Below the pieces are notes generated by a model, which saw only the letters and a list, made by a program, of their open reading frames with translations, was not told the DNA's origin and did no database searches. A DNA stretch of 64,000 nt from Schistocerca nitens (lineage: Eukaryota > Arthropoda > Insecta > Orthoptera > Acrididae): positions 171,698,178 through 171,762,177 of the forward strand of contig NC_064622.1 in NCBI RefSeq assembly GCF_023898315.1, written 5' to 3'. A program made the translations under genes and the position numbers. Below, piece after piece: positions 44,267 to 57,455 of the stretch (the stretch's first letter is position 1; the number at the start of each line of letters is the position of its first letter).

Positions 44267-45312
44267 AGTTAGCTGTTTTGGAAGATAGATATCCAATAAA
44301 TAGTAAGTCATTTGAACTCAAAAGCAGGAGTAGTGTTCACAAATAACGTAAAGACACGAACATGGCAATCTTTAGTGCATGTAGACAGAAGAAAGAGTGA
44401 AAAGTAAGAAGTCCCCTGAGGAACATCTTTTGTTGCACATAAAAGAAGAACGGAATTATTTCATCGTCTCAAGCCCATAGATTTCGAGGATATAGACGTC
44501 TGTCTGCCTGCTGTTTAATCACAGGACAAAAGTTAATTTGTTATAGTGTCCAATGTTTCATTTTCCATTGGTAGAGGCTTACTCCGCGTTCTAGCTGACA
44601 ACTACTTGTTGCTGAAATGTTGACGCCTGCATCCGGCCGTATTTTATTAGATAATTGTACTCATCAACTAGGTTGTGCTGTCTCAAACTTGACTTCATTT
44701 ACAAGGGAAAGTCTTGTTCAATTGTTGCCATGTTCTGTGAGGTAACGCTGAGTGCGTGAGATCGTGTTTCGTCCTTGGCCAGTTGCGCCCCCAGTAGTTC
44801 AGTTAACACCCTGCGGTGTTCTTAAGTTACATGCGGGCCGCCGCCACACACTGAGGCGTTAGAGCTAATGCTTCTTTTGTGTACTGCTGTCAATCAGCAC
44901 AGAGGGTTCGGAAGAGAAAACAGACCCGTCGGAGAGGCTGTTAAAAGTTACAAGCGTCCACGATGGTGATGGCCGTACTTTTTAACAGGTTTCGAAATAG
45001 CGCAGCTGGTAATCCTACAGTTATCGTTTACCTTGCATCATCTCGCAAATGAACAGGTGAATAATAGCTTTATACAACGGATAAGACGCATTGTGTCTGT
45101 TGTTTTTCATATCGGGAAAATGATTTATCTTTTATCTCTATGCTTGCCGAGTACCTCTGTGGACACGTCTACAGTATAAAATGAAAGGTATTGAACGAAA
45201 CAGGAGAGTGATTAACCGTTATTTGTCCAGGGTAAGTCTATCCAGTAACATAAAAGGAAATGAAAAGGTAAAGATATGGAAATGCGAAAATGGAAAATAA
45301 AATATAAACCGA

Positions 45313-45314
<2 letters not shown>

Positions 45315-45362
<48 letters not shown>
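45315..45362. repeat. AC microsatellite
   Basis: About 22 units of ac with an impure start (catacacatac). Strand-neutral simple repeat. Confidence 0.95.
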
Positions 45363-45363
<1 letters not shown>

Positions 45364-46024
45364 GGTGTCCATACTGTAAACAGCGGGATATTAAGTGAAC
45401 GACAATATTCAGGACAGCAACATCATCCACTAGCAATTATGTCACTCTTTTTCACGAACGTAGGAAAGAAAAATTACAAGAAAGCCGAATGAAAGATTAA
45501 GCTGAGACATCAATAAAATTTAGCTCTAATGACGCCGTTTGAGTAACATACACGCACTGAATTTTCGTTTTATAGAAAACTAAAACTACTGAAAGTTAAT
45601 AAACGAAATTATTCGTGAAGGTTAATTAATTTCAGGTTACTTATTCAATAAACAAAGTAAAAAACAGGGCGGTTGCATAATACATTGTTTCAATTTTAAC
45701 AGACGATATTTGAAATAGAAGTCTCTAAGTTGCGTTCTTCCAGTAGCTACGGATATCACACAATTCATGTACGCAGATCGTATCACAACTTGTCACTGTA
45801 TGCAATCGGTGAACTGCCTTACTTTACATACATCCTTCCAGATATAGGGTTAACAACCAAGTGTACTTCTGTAGGTCTGCCTTTACAGATCACAGCTATT
45901 TGTTGTTAGATGTGTATTGCAATGATCATTTGTACAATTAGTCATGATCTTACTTAACGAGTCTTCTTTTTTTAAAGGAATAGAGGTGTGAATTCATAAT
46001 AACTGTCCAGCACATTTATGTTTT

Positions 46025-46300
46025 ATGTAAACAGGAATTCCTTTACCGAAATGAGTGAGTCTTTAAGGAGAAAGTTTTTCAGTTTGTTTTCAAATTTCAC
46101 TTTGCTGTCTGACAGATTTTTTATATCTCTGCATAGGTGATAAAAAATATTAATGGTACCATTGTGCACCTTCTCTTCACTAAAGAAAATTATATTGTGA
46201 AATACTGATTGGGATTTTTTCTGCTGTTATAATTATGTACTTCTTTATTCCTTTTGAACTGTAGTGAGTTATTTACAGTAAACGTTTGTCGTATTTACAA
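46025..46300 (-). pseudogene. Faint LINE 3' remnant
   Basis: Phrases such as gtttgttttcaaatttcact, ctctgcataggtgataaaaa and ccattgtgcacc resemble the 3' end of the LINE family at 9850-10620, read on the minus strand. No open frame is left. The similarity is weak and judged by eye. Confidence 0.3.
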
Positions 46301-48022
46301 CTCAAGGACGTTTCGACGCAGTCGTCGTATCATTTCCTTTAGCGACCGGTCTGCAATTTGGTTGCGTTATTATTCGTATGATTACTACAAGTGAACATTC
46401 GAATTTCATCTACATTAAAGAAACCAAGTGGTCTTTAGAAAAATTAGTCAGCTCGAATGCCAAGAGAGGAGTTTAAAATTACTCTTTCTTTCAACAGACC
46501 TTAGTCATCGCTAATGTGAATTGACAGTTGAAAATATTACTCCTTACGTAATTTTAAAACTTGCTGTGATGAATGAAATAGGTGGAATTTAAATATATCT
46601 TTGCTGGGGTTTTTACGTCAGATTTCCAAACTTTAAGAGCGTGCAGCGTCTCTGCTGTATTCTCGCTATAGTTTGTTGAGGGTTTCTGCGACACCCTCGG
46701 GCCAGCTAAACATGCACGTGACAATTCGCACAGATTTTATTTGTGTTTCCTGTACCATTTTCTTTAAACAAGGTCGGCAAAGGTCTAAGACTTGTGAAGA
46801 CTATGCAGCTATCAGTTAAACTACATTTTATAAAGTGACCTCGTTGGTGGATACTTTTTTCTTCCTAGCCTAAAAGATATTTGTGAATCTCGCGTTTCCC
46901 ACGTCCTGTATTTTGAAGCTCATGTTTTCATGTAACTTATTACCTCGAAGCCAACGGAAATTAACATGTCATACCTTGCCGGTTTACCCTACTCGCGAAA
47001 ATGCATCTTTACTCTGTGGACATTATCTTCCTTGAGCTGCATTCGGCACGTAACAAACGAGTCCATCCAAAATCTTAACTCAAATACTACACAGAAAAGT
47101 ATTAACAAAAATGTAAGAAAGCAATTTTAAGAAACGCCTTGGTACAAAAAATTGGGAACCTACACAATGGAAGAACATTCGACATCGTAAAAAGAAATTC
47201 ATGTCAACGGTAAGGAAATTGTTTTCAGTATAGACATGTAACAAGTGGTGGTAATAAAAGCAAAACATCGGGAGAGACACATAGCTTAAACGCTGTTACA
47301 TCGTGTGATGAAGTAAAAAGAAAATCTCACTTTTAAAATTACTGTGTAAAAGGAGAGAATAAAGATGTGTGAAATTAGACTTTCCTCGAAGTTCAAAAGA
47401 CAAGTATAGAATATGAAAGTGTTCGATGAAGTTGGTGTATTTATTCTTGTGCCCTGTGTACCATTCGAATACATCAGCAACAAATGTGTAAATAAGGACT
47501 TCAATGAAATGTATAAAACATGCAACTCACTTAAAATATATGTTAATTTTTCTATACTTGGATAATTTCTGTATACAACTTCACTGGCACACCCAAAAAC
47601 GAGACCTCATCATGTTTCAGATTAACGTACATGTAGCTGTAAAACACTTGATGGTTGAATCATTCTGTCGAAACGCGTCGTGCTAATAAATGTTAGTAAA
47701 AAGTGACTGAAGAACAAGCAAGTATTTTATAAATTTACAGTACCATCACTGATCTCAAAGAATTCTATACAACGCGGATAAATTTAAGTTTTACAATTGT
47801 TATCGAGACGTTGACTGGAATATCTACAGAAGATGTTTGGAGGACAAATAAAAGGGTACTGGGTGTGAGATCACTTGTACGAGGGAAAAATCTGTTAGAT
47901 GTAAGAATGTTGGAAGACAATGTTTAGCAACGGTATTCACTCAGATCAAAAAAAGTTATGATAGAAGCACAAGCTTTTTCTACAGACGAATTTCCTAATT
48001 AGAGGCACTTAAATTCTCGTTT

Positions 48023-48024
<2 letters not shown>

Positions 48025-48081
<57 letters not shown>
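48025..48081. repeat. TA microsatellite
   Basis: About 28 uninterrupted units of at; a cruciform-prone simple repeat. Confidence 0.95.
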
Positions 48082-48084
<3 letters not shown>

Positions 48085-49025
48085 GCTGGCTAATTATATA
48101 GATTGTGAGATGCTGAAACGAATTGGAACTATGAAATTCTAGACGAAAAACTTCTGTTCTGTCTAGCCGAAAAACCAGACTTATTTCACTTTTAATGGAA
48201 GCAATTGTAGATAGTAAAAGCTGCAACATCATCTGGAATTCTTTTTACAAACACACTAAAACTACATTTCAGTGCTTATTATGTTGGTACGAAGCGTTGT
48301 AGCTCAAAAGTAACATCTTTCCCCATAAATTATTTTATTCGACCACCTGAATTGTATATTGCTAACCATTTTCTTATTTCCACACACTGTAGAATTACTA
48401 TCGCTGGGGGATGTAATTGTGAGCAGGAGATAGAGTTGCTGTGAGTGATATATATTTCATCATTGCGTCGCTAATGCATTTCTGTTGTTAGTGAACTGAG
48501 AAACTTTTCTTGCAATCTAATACTTGCGAAAAATAAAAATGCTTTACTTTTCAGTACTAATCTTCCATTATATGTTTCAAGACTTACCAAAAACTCTGCA
48601 CAAATCCCAAAACATTCGATAATTTACTTTCAGTTTTTTAATTGTTTACAGCCATGTTCATACAACGTTCACGTACTTGATTGTACGATAATAAATATTA
48701 ACACTGCTAGAAACGGGCTATAGATCGTGCGTAAAAAGTAAATGGAACACAAAAACATGTAAAAATGACTGGTGTTTGTTCAGCTGAGCAGTTAAATATA
48801 AAAACAGCCTTAGTTAAAAATTAACATTTGTCAGTAGATGGATTAATGTTTCTTAACCATTATATATCATTTAGTTCTCAATTGCATTTTTAATATTTAA
48901 TCCTAGATATAGATGAAATATTTCCATGCAAATCTAATAATGTGTATTTCAACTTTATAAAACGAAATATTAAAAACTGCTATTCAAACTAAAAAAGGCT
49001 TCTTTTAATTGCGTGGTCTTCCGTT

Positions 49026-49235
49026 GACAGAAAAGTTTTTTGAGTATCGTACCGTGACATGATGTAAAAATCTGTACTGCAGAAGACAAAGTTCCGGCCA
49101 CATCTACTGTGGCCTTCTTCTAGCTCTTCAGTAGACCCTGCAGGAGGTCACTGCAACAGTGGCGGAAACGTTGGTTTCTCCAGTGCTGTTTTTACATTAT
49201 GTCGCGGTACGATACTCTGAAATATTTTGTGTCGA
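49026..49235. mobile_element. MITE with terminal inverted repeats of about 57 bp
   Basis: The left arm contains gagtatcgtaccgtgacat and gatgtaaaaatctgtactg; the right arm is the complement of gagtatcgtaccgcgacat and aatgtaaaaacagcactg. The middle (ccacatctactgtggcc) forms a further small hairpin. No coding capacity. The superfamily is not determined. Confidence 0.7.
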
Positions 49236-49433
49236 AAGAACGATTTTGTCCAAACTCTCTCTAGAAATAAAAAATATATTCGATGTTTTTAGTAATCATA
49301 ATTTAAGCACAAGGTAAGCTAACATCTGTCAGAAGAAGGATAGAAGTTACATTTGCTTTTTAGGGAATTGTACAAATAATATTTCCATATTTTGTCTCTT
49401 CAGCTGTTGTGGGATCCTGTCACAGCAAATATA

Positions 49434-50855
49434 CACTCCTGGAAATTGAAATAAGAACACCGTGAATTCGTTGTCCCAGGAAGGAGAAACTTTATTGACA
49501 CATTCCTGGGGTCAGATACATCACATGATCACACTGACAGAACCACAGGCACATAGACACAGGCAACAGAGCATGCACAATGTCGGCACTAGTACAGTGT
49601 ATATCCACCTTTCGCAGCAATGCAGGCTGCTATTCTCCCATGGAGACGATCGTAGAGATGCTGGATGTAGTCCTGTGGAACGGCTTGCCATGCCATTTCC
49701 ACCTGGCGCCTCAGTTGGACCAGCGTTCGTGCTGGACGTGCAGACCGCGTGAGACGACGCTTCATCCAGTCCCAAACATGCTCAATGGGGGACAGATCCG
49801 GAGATCTTGCTGGCCAGGGTAGTTGACTTACACCTTCTAGAGCACGTTGGGTGGCACGGGATACGTGCGGACGTGCATTGTCCTGTTGGAACAGCAAGTT
49901 CCCTTGCCGGTCTAGGAATGGTAGAACGATGGGTTCGATCACAGTTTGGATGTACCGTGCACTATTCAGTGTCCCCTCGACGATCACCAGTGGTGTACGG
50001 CCATTGTAGGAGATCGCCCCTCACACCATGATGCCGGGTGTTGGCCCTGTGTGCCTCGGTCGTATGCAGTCCTGATTGTGGCGCTCACCTGCACGGCGCC
50101 AAACACGCATACGACCATCATTGGCACCAAGGCAGAAGCGACTCTCATCGCTGAAGACGACACGTCTCCATTCGTCCCTCCATTCACGCCTGTCGCGACA
50201 CCACTGGAGGCGGGCTGCACGATGTTGGGGCGTGAGCGGAAGACGGCCTAACGGTGTGCGGGACCGTAGCCCAGCTTCATGGAGACGGTTGCGAATGGTC
50301 CTCGCCGATACCCCAGGAGCAACAGTGTCCCTAATTTGCTGGGAAGTGGCGGTGCGGTCCCCTACGGCACTGCGTAGGATCCTACGGTCTTGGCGTGCAT
50401 CCGTGCGTCGCTGCGGTCCGGTCCCAGGTCGACGGGCACGTGCACCTTCCGCCGACCACTGGCGACAACATCGATGTACTGTGGAGACCTCACGCCCCAC
50501 GTGTTGAGCAATTCGGCGGTACGTCCACCCGGCCTCCCGCATGCCCACTATACGCCCTCGCTCAAAGTCCGTCAACTGCACATACGGTTCACGTCCACGC
50601 TGTCGCGGCATGCTACCAGTGTTAAAGACTGCGATGGAGCTCCGTATGCCACGGCAAACTGGCTGACACTGACGGCGGCGGTGCACAAATGCTGCGCAGC
50701 TAGCGCCATTCGACGGCCAACACCGCGGTTCCTTGTGTGTCCGCTGTGCCGTGCGTGTGATCATTGCTTGTACAGCCCTCTCGCAGTGTCCGGAGCAAGT
50801 ATGGTGGGTCTGACACACCGGTGTCAATGTGTTCTGTTTTCCATTTCCAGGAGTG
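49434..50855 (-). mobile_element. Tc1-gamma element, second copy
   Basis: TA at 49432-49433 and 50856-50857 flank a 1422-bp element, the same length as 8015-9436, with the same ends (CACTCCTGGAAATTG and the complement of CACTCCTGGAAATGG). The two copies are collinear without visible indels. The transposase has a single premature stop. The ends look intact, so it could still be mobilised by a transposase in trans. Confidence 0.9.
49589..50611 (-). pseudogene. Tc1-gamma transposase, W197 to stop
   Basis: Collinear with the intact gene at 8259-9281. A TGA at 50021-50023 replaces the tryptophan of the VWG core motif (TGG in the other copy), so the product would end before the second catalytic D. 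Other differences are few, for example PARSPD here against PATSPD there. No other stop or frameshift is visible. Confidence 0.9.
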
Positions 50856-50857
50856 TA

Positions 50858-51994
50858 GTTCTGTTTTATTCCTCCTCCGTTGTAATCAGCCCATGAAGAA
50901 GTCCTGAACTTTCCATCAATGCAGTCGTAGGGCAAGGACTTCTGTCATTGTCATGCTCGAAAATATAGCTACTCCAAGCCTCAAATTCATGCATCAGAGT
51001 ACGTTTGCTTTAATTAGTACTTAAAGAAACCTTGCTTCAGGTTGAATAAAAGTTACGGTTTTTTATGCAGCGCTGTAAAGTGCTGAGAATTGCTAGATGA
51101 AATTAAAAACTCATTCGGCAGTTCAGTGACCTGTTTCTTCGTACTTGAAGTGAAGGAGATACTCATATCGTTAGAGATAATGAGGAAAAAAGTGAATTTA
51201 TCCGGTCAACCATTTTCAATCAGAACCAGCAAGTGTATAGAAAACGCATCGTGATAAAGTGACTGTTCAGGCAAGTTCTTGCATAAAAAAAGAAAAAAAT
51301 TAAATCTCTTCCAAATGTTGGTTGTTTTTCAGGTAGGGAAACGACAGAGGAACCATTGCGTCTGTCCTTTCTCGGCTACTTCTCCATGGGAATTTAACGC
51401 GGCAGCATCAGTGTTGGTGCTTAATTTTCTCCTAAAAACAAACCTTTTCAAATTATGGAGGCAACTTCTGTGACAAATGTTTTTGTCATTGTTTTTTGTG
51501 TAAAATTACGTTACATTGTTTCCGAAAATAATGAATAATGCATCGACAAACTTCTTTTGACATTCCTTATGTTAATTTCCAATGACATCACCGAGAAAGC
51601 AGTCTTAATGGCTTGATCACCGGAGTCTTATCAGAAACGACGCCGCTACAGATCCCCGTTCATGATATCAGTGGATATATGAGGGAAAATGACTAGATGA
51701 TTCAATTAAAAAGTACACGGTCCAGTTCCTCCTCCAGGTTTCGCCAATCAGTGTTCGTGCTCCATGTGTAACATCATAGTCCTCGACAGGACGTTCACTC
51801 CCTTCCGATATGTTGCTTATTATTGCATTACTCTAACGTGTATCATGCAAGTGGAAAATACGTGAAGCATCTCTGCCACTGTATAACACGTTTGGGTACG
51901 ACAACATTTAAAGAGAAACTAGTAATATTCTGCTCATATTGTGTTAATGATGTGATGTTTGCTCTGAGTCTAATGTACCTAACGTCCTCAAATA
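50858..51994. other. No gene recognised
   Basis: Short frames (51279-51473, 51823-52029) without domains; the last runs into the mariner terminus. Nothing supported. Confidence 0.5.
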
Positions 51995-51996
51995 TA

Positions 51997-52926
51997 CAGG
52001 GTGATTCAAAAAGAATACCACAACTTTAGGAATTTAAAACTCTGCAACGACAAAAGGCAGAGCTAAGCACAATCTGTCGGCGAATTAAGGGAGCTATAAA
52101 GTTTCATTTAGTTGTACATTTGTTCGCTTGAGGCGCTGTTGCCTAGGCGTCAGCGTCAGTTGATGCTGAGATGTCGACCGCTCAACAGAAAGCTTTTTGT
52201 GTTATTGAGTACGGCAGAAGTGAATCGACGACAGTTGTTCAGCGTGCATTTCGAACGAAGTATGGTGTTAAACCTCCTGATAGGTGGTGTATTAAACGTT
52301 GGTATAAACAGTTTACAGGGAATTGGTGTTTGTGCAAAGGGAAAAGTTCTAGACGGCCGAGAACGAGTGATGAAAATGTAGCACGCATCCAGCAAGCATT
52401 TGTTCGCAGCCCAGGAAAATCGACTCACAGAGCTAGCAGAGAGCTGCAATTTCCACAATCAACTGTATGGAGAGTTCTACGAAAAAGGTTAGTTATGAAA
52501 CCTGAACGTCAACTACCCGAGGCGATGGATCGGCCGCCAGGCAGCCCGTGACAGAGCACTTCATCACTGGCCTCCAAGAAGCCCTGATCTTACCCCCTGC
52601 GATTTTTTCTTATGGGGGTATGTTAAGGATATGGTGTTTCGGCCACCTCTCCCAGCCACCATTGATGATTTGAAACGAGAAATAACAGCAGCTATCCAAA
52701 CTGTTACGCCTGATATTCTACAGAGAGTGTGGAACGAGTTGGAGTATCGGGTTGATATAGCTCGTGTGTCTGGAGGGGGCCATATTGAACGTCTCTGAAC
52801 TTGTTTTTGAGTGAAAAAAAACCTTTTTAAATACTCTTTGTAATGATGTATAACAGAAGGTTATATTATGTTTCTTTCATTAAATACACATTTTTAAAGT
52901 TGTGGTATTCTTTTTGAATCACCCTG
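51997..52926 (+). mobile_element. Mariner-type element, internally deleted
   Basis: TA on both sides (51995-51996 and 52927-52928). The ends pair over more than 25 bases: cagggtgattcaaaaagaat and the complement of the final attctttttgaatcaccctg. At 930 bp it is shorter than an autonomous element; the catalytic centre is missing from the transposase, so this is a non-autonomous copy. Confidence 0.88.
52171..52798 (+). pseudogene. Mariner transposase with catalytic core deleted
   Basis: The N-terminal DNA-binding part is well kept: MSTAQQKAFCVIEYGRSEST, then KYGVKPPDRWCIKRWYKQF and RTSDENVARIQQAF. The frame reaches MKPERQ and then shifts. From about 52520 another frame gives RWIGRQAARDRALHHWPPRS, PDLTPCDFFLWGYVKD and GGGHIERL before a TGA at 52796. 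The stretch with the first two catalytic aspartates is absent; the last (CDFF) is present. Confidence 0.82.
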
Positions 52927-52999
52927 TACATTGCGATTTAATGTGCTAGTGCATAAACATCACGTTACACACGTAAAGTGAATCGTGAATGAATACAGA

Positions 53000-53990
53000 T
53001 TTGACAAATGCTAGGTAATGATCGCAGATGGTGGTACACAACAGCAGTCAGTGGACTTACATGAATTACCTCCCATCACGGACAACGCGGTGACCGACGG
53101 GATTCGCGTAACGATCGAGAGCAGAGATGTTTGCATAGAGTTTTCAGTGCTAATAGATAAGTAACACTGCGCGAAATAACCACAGAAATCAATGTGGGAC
53201 GTACGATGAAGGTATCCGTTATGACGGTGCGACTAAATTTGGCGTTACTAGGCTATAACAGCAGACGACCGACGCGAGTGCCTTTGCTAACAGCGTCAAC
53301 TGGAGCGACCATTTCGGTTGAATCCTAGCGTTCTGGAGAACTGTGGCCTGGGTGTCAGATGAGTTCCGATTTCCGCTGGTAAGAGCTGATGTTAACGTTC
53401 GAGTGTGGCGCACAGCCGACGAATCCATGAATTCAAGTTGTCAGCGAGGTACTGTGCAAGCTGGTTGTGCCACCATAATGATGTTGTCTGTGTTTACATG
53501 GGATGTAATGTGTCCTCTGGTCAAACTGAACCAATAAATTTCTGAAAATGGTTATGTTCGGCTACTTGGAGACCATGTGCAGCCATTCGTGGACTGAATG
53601 TTTCCAAACAAACTTGAAATCAATGTGGATGACAGTACGCCATGTCACCGGGCCTCAACTGTTCGCGCTCGGTTTGAAGAACATCTTGGACAATTCGAGC
53701 GAATGATCTGGCCACCCAGGTCACCCGACATGATTCCTACTGAAAATTTATGGGACATAATCGAGATAACTGTTCGTGCACTAATTATTGCACCAGCAAC
53801 ACTTTCATAGTTATGGACGGCTGTAGAGGCAGCATGGCTCAATATTTCTGCAGGATTCTTACAGCGACATGTTAAGTCCATGCCACGTCGAGTTGCTCTG
53901 CACTACGCCGGGTAGACGAAGGTCCGACACGATATTAGGGGGAATCCTATGACTGTTGTTACTTCAGTGTACTTTCCCTATTTTGATAGG
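53000..53990 (+). pseudogene. Tc1-zeta element, 5'-truncated
   Basis: A degenerate transposase begins in the DNA-binding part (text like cccatcacggacaacgcggt near 53070) and continues: AWVSDEFRFPLVRADVNVRV with the first catalytic D, then LEINVDDSTPCHRASTVRAR with the second, and IWPPRSPDMIPTENLWDIIE with the E. I count 36 residues between D and E. Several stops. The left terminus is missing; a terminal fragment of the same family lies at 62578-62705. Confidence 0.72.
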
Positions 53991-54134
53991 GAGTCGTACT
54001 ATCTGAACTGAAGAGGTAATCTGCTAACTCATGACATTAGTGATAACCTAACCGGTCTTAGTGGCATAAATAATATTTGGATGCTTTGATGCCTGAAGCT
54101 AATGCTAGTGACTTAAATCACGACGCAAATAAAT

Positions 54135-57100
54135 TACGGCGACTAGTGGAATATCCCCACCTATGAATCATGGAATTTGCCGTTGGTGGGGAGGTTTGCG
54201 TGCCTCAGGGATACACATAGCCGTACCGTAGGTGCAACTAAAACGAAGGGGTATCTGTTGAAAGGCCAGACAAACGCGTAGTTCCTGAAGAAGGGCAGCA
54301 GCCTTTTCAGTAGTTGCAGGGGCCACAGTCTGGATGATTGACTGATCTGGCCTTGCAACACTAACCAAAACGGCCTTGCTGTGCTTGTACTGCGAACGGC
54401 TGAGAGCAAGGGGAAACTACAGCCGTAATTTTCCCCGAGGGTACGCAGCCTTACTGTATGGTGAAATGATGCTGGCGTCCTCTTGGGTAAAATATTTCGG
54501 AGGTAAAATAGTCCCCCATTTGGATCTCCGGGCGGGGACTACTCAGGAGAGCGTTGTTATCAGGAGAAAGAAAACTGGGGTTCTACTGGTCGGAGAGTGG
54601 AACGTCAGATCCCTTAATCAGGCAGGTAGGTTAAAAAAATTAAAAAGGGAAATGGATAGATTAAAGTTCGATATAGTAGGAATTGGTGAAGTTCGGTGGC
54701 AGGAAGGACGAGACTTCTAGTCAGATGAATACTGAGCTATAAATACAAAATCAAATAGGAGTAATGCAGAAGTAGGTTTAATAATAAATTAAAAAAATAG
54801 CAATGCGAGTAAGCTACTACAAACAGCATAGAGAACGCATTATTGTGGCCAAGATGAATACGAAGCCCCCACTTACCACAGTGGTACAAGTTTATATGCG
54901 AACTAGCTCAGCAGATAACGAAGAGATTGGTGAAATATATGATGAGATAAAAGAAATTATTCAGATAGTGAAGGGAGACGAAAATTTAATTGTCATGGGT
55001 GACTGGAATTCGAGAGTAGGAAAAGGGAGAGAAGGAAACATAGTGGGTGAATATGGATTGGGGGAGAGAAATGAAAGAAGAAGCCGTCTGGTAGAATTTT
55101 GCACAGAGCATAACATAATAATAGGTAACACTTGAAGAATCGTGAAAGAAGGTTGTATGTATGGAAGAAGCCTGGAGATACTAGAAGGTTTCAGATAGAT
55201 TGTATAATGGTAAGACAGAGATTTAGGAACCAGGTTTTAAATTGTAAGATACTTCCAGGGGCAGATGTGGACTCTGGCCACAATCTATTGGTTATGAACT
55301 GTAGATTAAAACTGAAGAAACTACAAAAAGGTGGGAATTTAAGGAGATGGGACCTGGATAAACTGACAGAACCAGATGTTGTAGAGAGTTTCAGGGAGAG
55401 CATTATGGAACGATTGACAAGAATGGGAGAAAGAAATACAGTAGAAGAAGAATGAGTAGCTTTCAGAGATGAAATAGTGAAGACAGCAGAGGATCGAGTA
55501 GGTAAAAAGACGGGGGCTAATAGAAATCCTTCGCTAACAAAGAGATATTGAATTTAATTGATGAAAGGAGGAAATAGCAAAATGCACTAAATGAAGCAGG
55601 CAAAAAGGAATACTAATTTCTCAAAAATGAGATCGGCAGGAAGTGCAAAATGGTTAACCTGGGATGGCTAGAGGACAAATGTGAGGATGTAGAGGCTTAT
55701 CTCACTAGGGGTAAGATAGATACTGCTTACAGGAAAATATAAGAGACCTTTGGAGAAAAGAGAACCACTTTCATGAATATCAAGAGCTCAGATCGAAACC
55801 TAGTTCTATGCAAAGAAGGGAAAGCATAAAGTTGGAAGGAGTATATAGAGGATCTATACAAGGGCGATGTACTTGAGGGCAATGTTATGGAAAGTTAAGA
55901 GGATGTAGATGAAGATGAAATGGGACATATGATACTGCGTGAAGTGTTTGACAGAGCACTAAAAGACCTAAGTCGAAACAAGGCCCCGCGAGTAGAGAAC
56001 ATACCATTAGAACTACTGCTGGCCTTGGGAGAGACAGCCCTGACAAAACTCTACCATCTGGTGAGCAAGATGTATGAGACAGGCGAAATACCCACAGACT
56101 TCAAGAAGAATATAGTAATTCCAATCCCAAAGAAAGCAGGTGTTGACGGATGTGAAAATTACCGAACTATCAGTTTAATAAGCCACGGCTGCAATATACT
56201 AACGCGAATTCTTTACAGACGAATGAAAAATCTGGTAGAAGCCGACCTCGGGGAAGATCAGTTTGGATTCCGTAGAAATGTTGGAACACGTGAGACAATA
56301 CTGGCCCTACGACGTATCTTAGAAAATAGATTAAGGAACGGCAAACCTACGTTTCTAGCATTTGTAGCCTTAGTGAAAGCTTTTGACAATGTTGACCGGA
56401 ATACTCTGTTTCAAAATCTGACGGTGGCAGCGGTAAAATACAGGGAGCGAAAGGCTGTTTACTATTTGTACAGAAACTAGATGGCAGTTATAAGAGTCGA
56501 GGGACATGAAAGGGAAGCAGTGGTTTGGAAGGGAGTGAGACAGGGTTGTAGCCTCTCCCGGATGTTATTCAATCTGTATAATGATCAAGCAGATCAAGCA
56601 GTAAAGGAAACAAAAGAATAATTTGGAGTAGGAATTGAAATCCATGGAGAAGAAATAAAGACTTTGAGGTTCGCCGATGACAGTACAATTCTGTAAGAGA
56701 CAGCAAAGGACCTGGAAGAGCAGCTGAACGGAATGGACAGTGTCTTAAAAGAAGGCGATAAGATGAAAATCAACAATAGCAAAACGTGGATAATGGAATG
56801 TAGTCGAATTAAATTGGGTGATGCTGAGGGAATTAGATTACGAAATGAGACACTTAAAGTAATAAATGAGTTTTGCTATTTGGGGAGCAAAATAACTGAT
56901 GATGGTCGAAGTAGAGAGGATATAAAATGTAGACTGGCAATGGCAAGGAAAGTGTTTCTGAAGAAGAGAAATTTGTTAACATCGAGTATTGATTTAAGTG
57001 TCAGGAAGTCATTTCTGAAAGTATTTGTATGGAGTGTAGCCATGTGTGGAAGTGAAACGTGGACGATAAATAGTTTAGACAAGAAGAGAATAGAAGCTTT

Positions 57101-57455
57101 CGAGATGTGCTGCTTCAGAAGAATGCTGAAGATTAGGTGGGTAGGTCACATAACTAACGAGGAGGTATTGAATAGAATTGGGGAGAAGAGGAGTTTGTGG
57201 CACAACTTGACTAGAAGAAGGAATCGGGTGGTAAGACATGTTCTGAGGCATCAAGGGATCACCAATTTAGTACTGGAGGGCAGCGTGGAGGGTAAAAATC
57301 GTAGAGGGAGACCAAGAGATGAATACACTAAGCAGATTCAGAAGGATGTAGGTTGCAGTAGGTACTGGGAGATGAAGAAGCTTGCACAGGATAGAGTAGC
57401 ATGGAGAGATGCATCAAACCAGTCTCAGGACTGAAGACCACAACAAAAACAGTGG
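54135..57455 (+). pseudogene. RTE-like LINE, nearly full length, inactive
   Basis: A 3.3-kb copy with 5' untranslated sequence (54135-54590), an apurinic endonuclease and a reverse transcriptase. Endonuclease motifs: VGEWNVRSLNQAGRL, VMGDWNSRVGKG and, at about 55270, DSGHNLL, where active enzymes have SDH, so a catalytic D is lost. Reverse transcriptase: NKAPRVENIPLELL, IPIPKKAGVDGCENYRTISL, then FVALVKAFDNV with the catalytic D of motif A replaced by A, and FADD at 56670-56681. The C-terminal part (56733-57434) has YLGSKITDDGRS, CGSETWTINSLDKKRIEAFE and RRGRPRDEY. At least four stops or frameshifts. The clade is judged from overall resemblance. Confidence 0.82.

Larger units (their letters stand above)
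44281..49020. other. AT-rich stretch, no gene recognised
   Basis: The longest stretch without an identified gene. It holds an AC and a TA microsatellite and a faint LINE remnant (listed separately). Open frames, such as 47080-47280, 47286-47525 and 47504-47686, are short and have no recognised domain. I cannot exclude a host exon too short to see. Confidence 0.45.

Noticed and set aside
48025-48081. Coding potential of the frame 47999-48232
   Set aside because: The translation is an IY repeat from the TA microsatellite.
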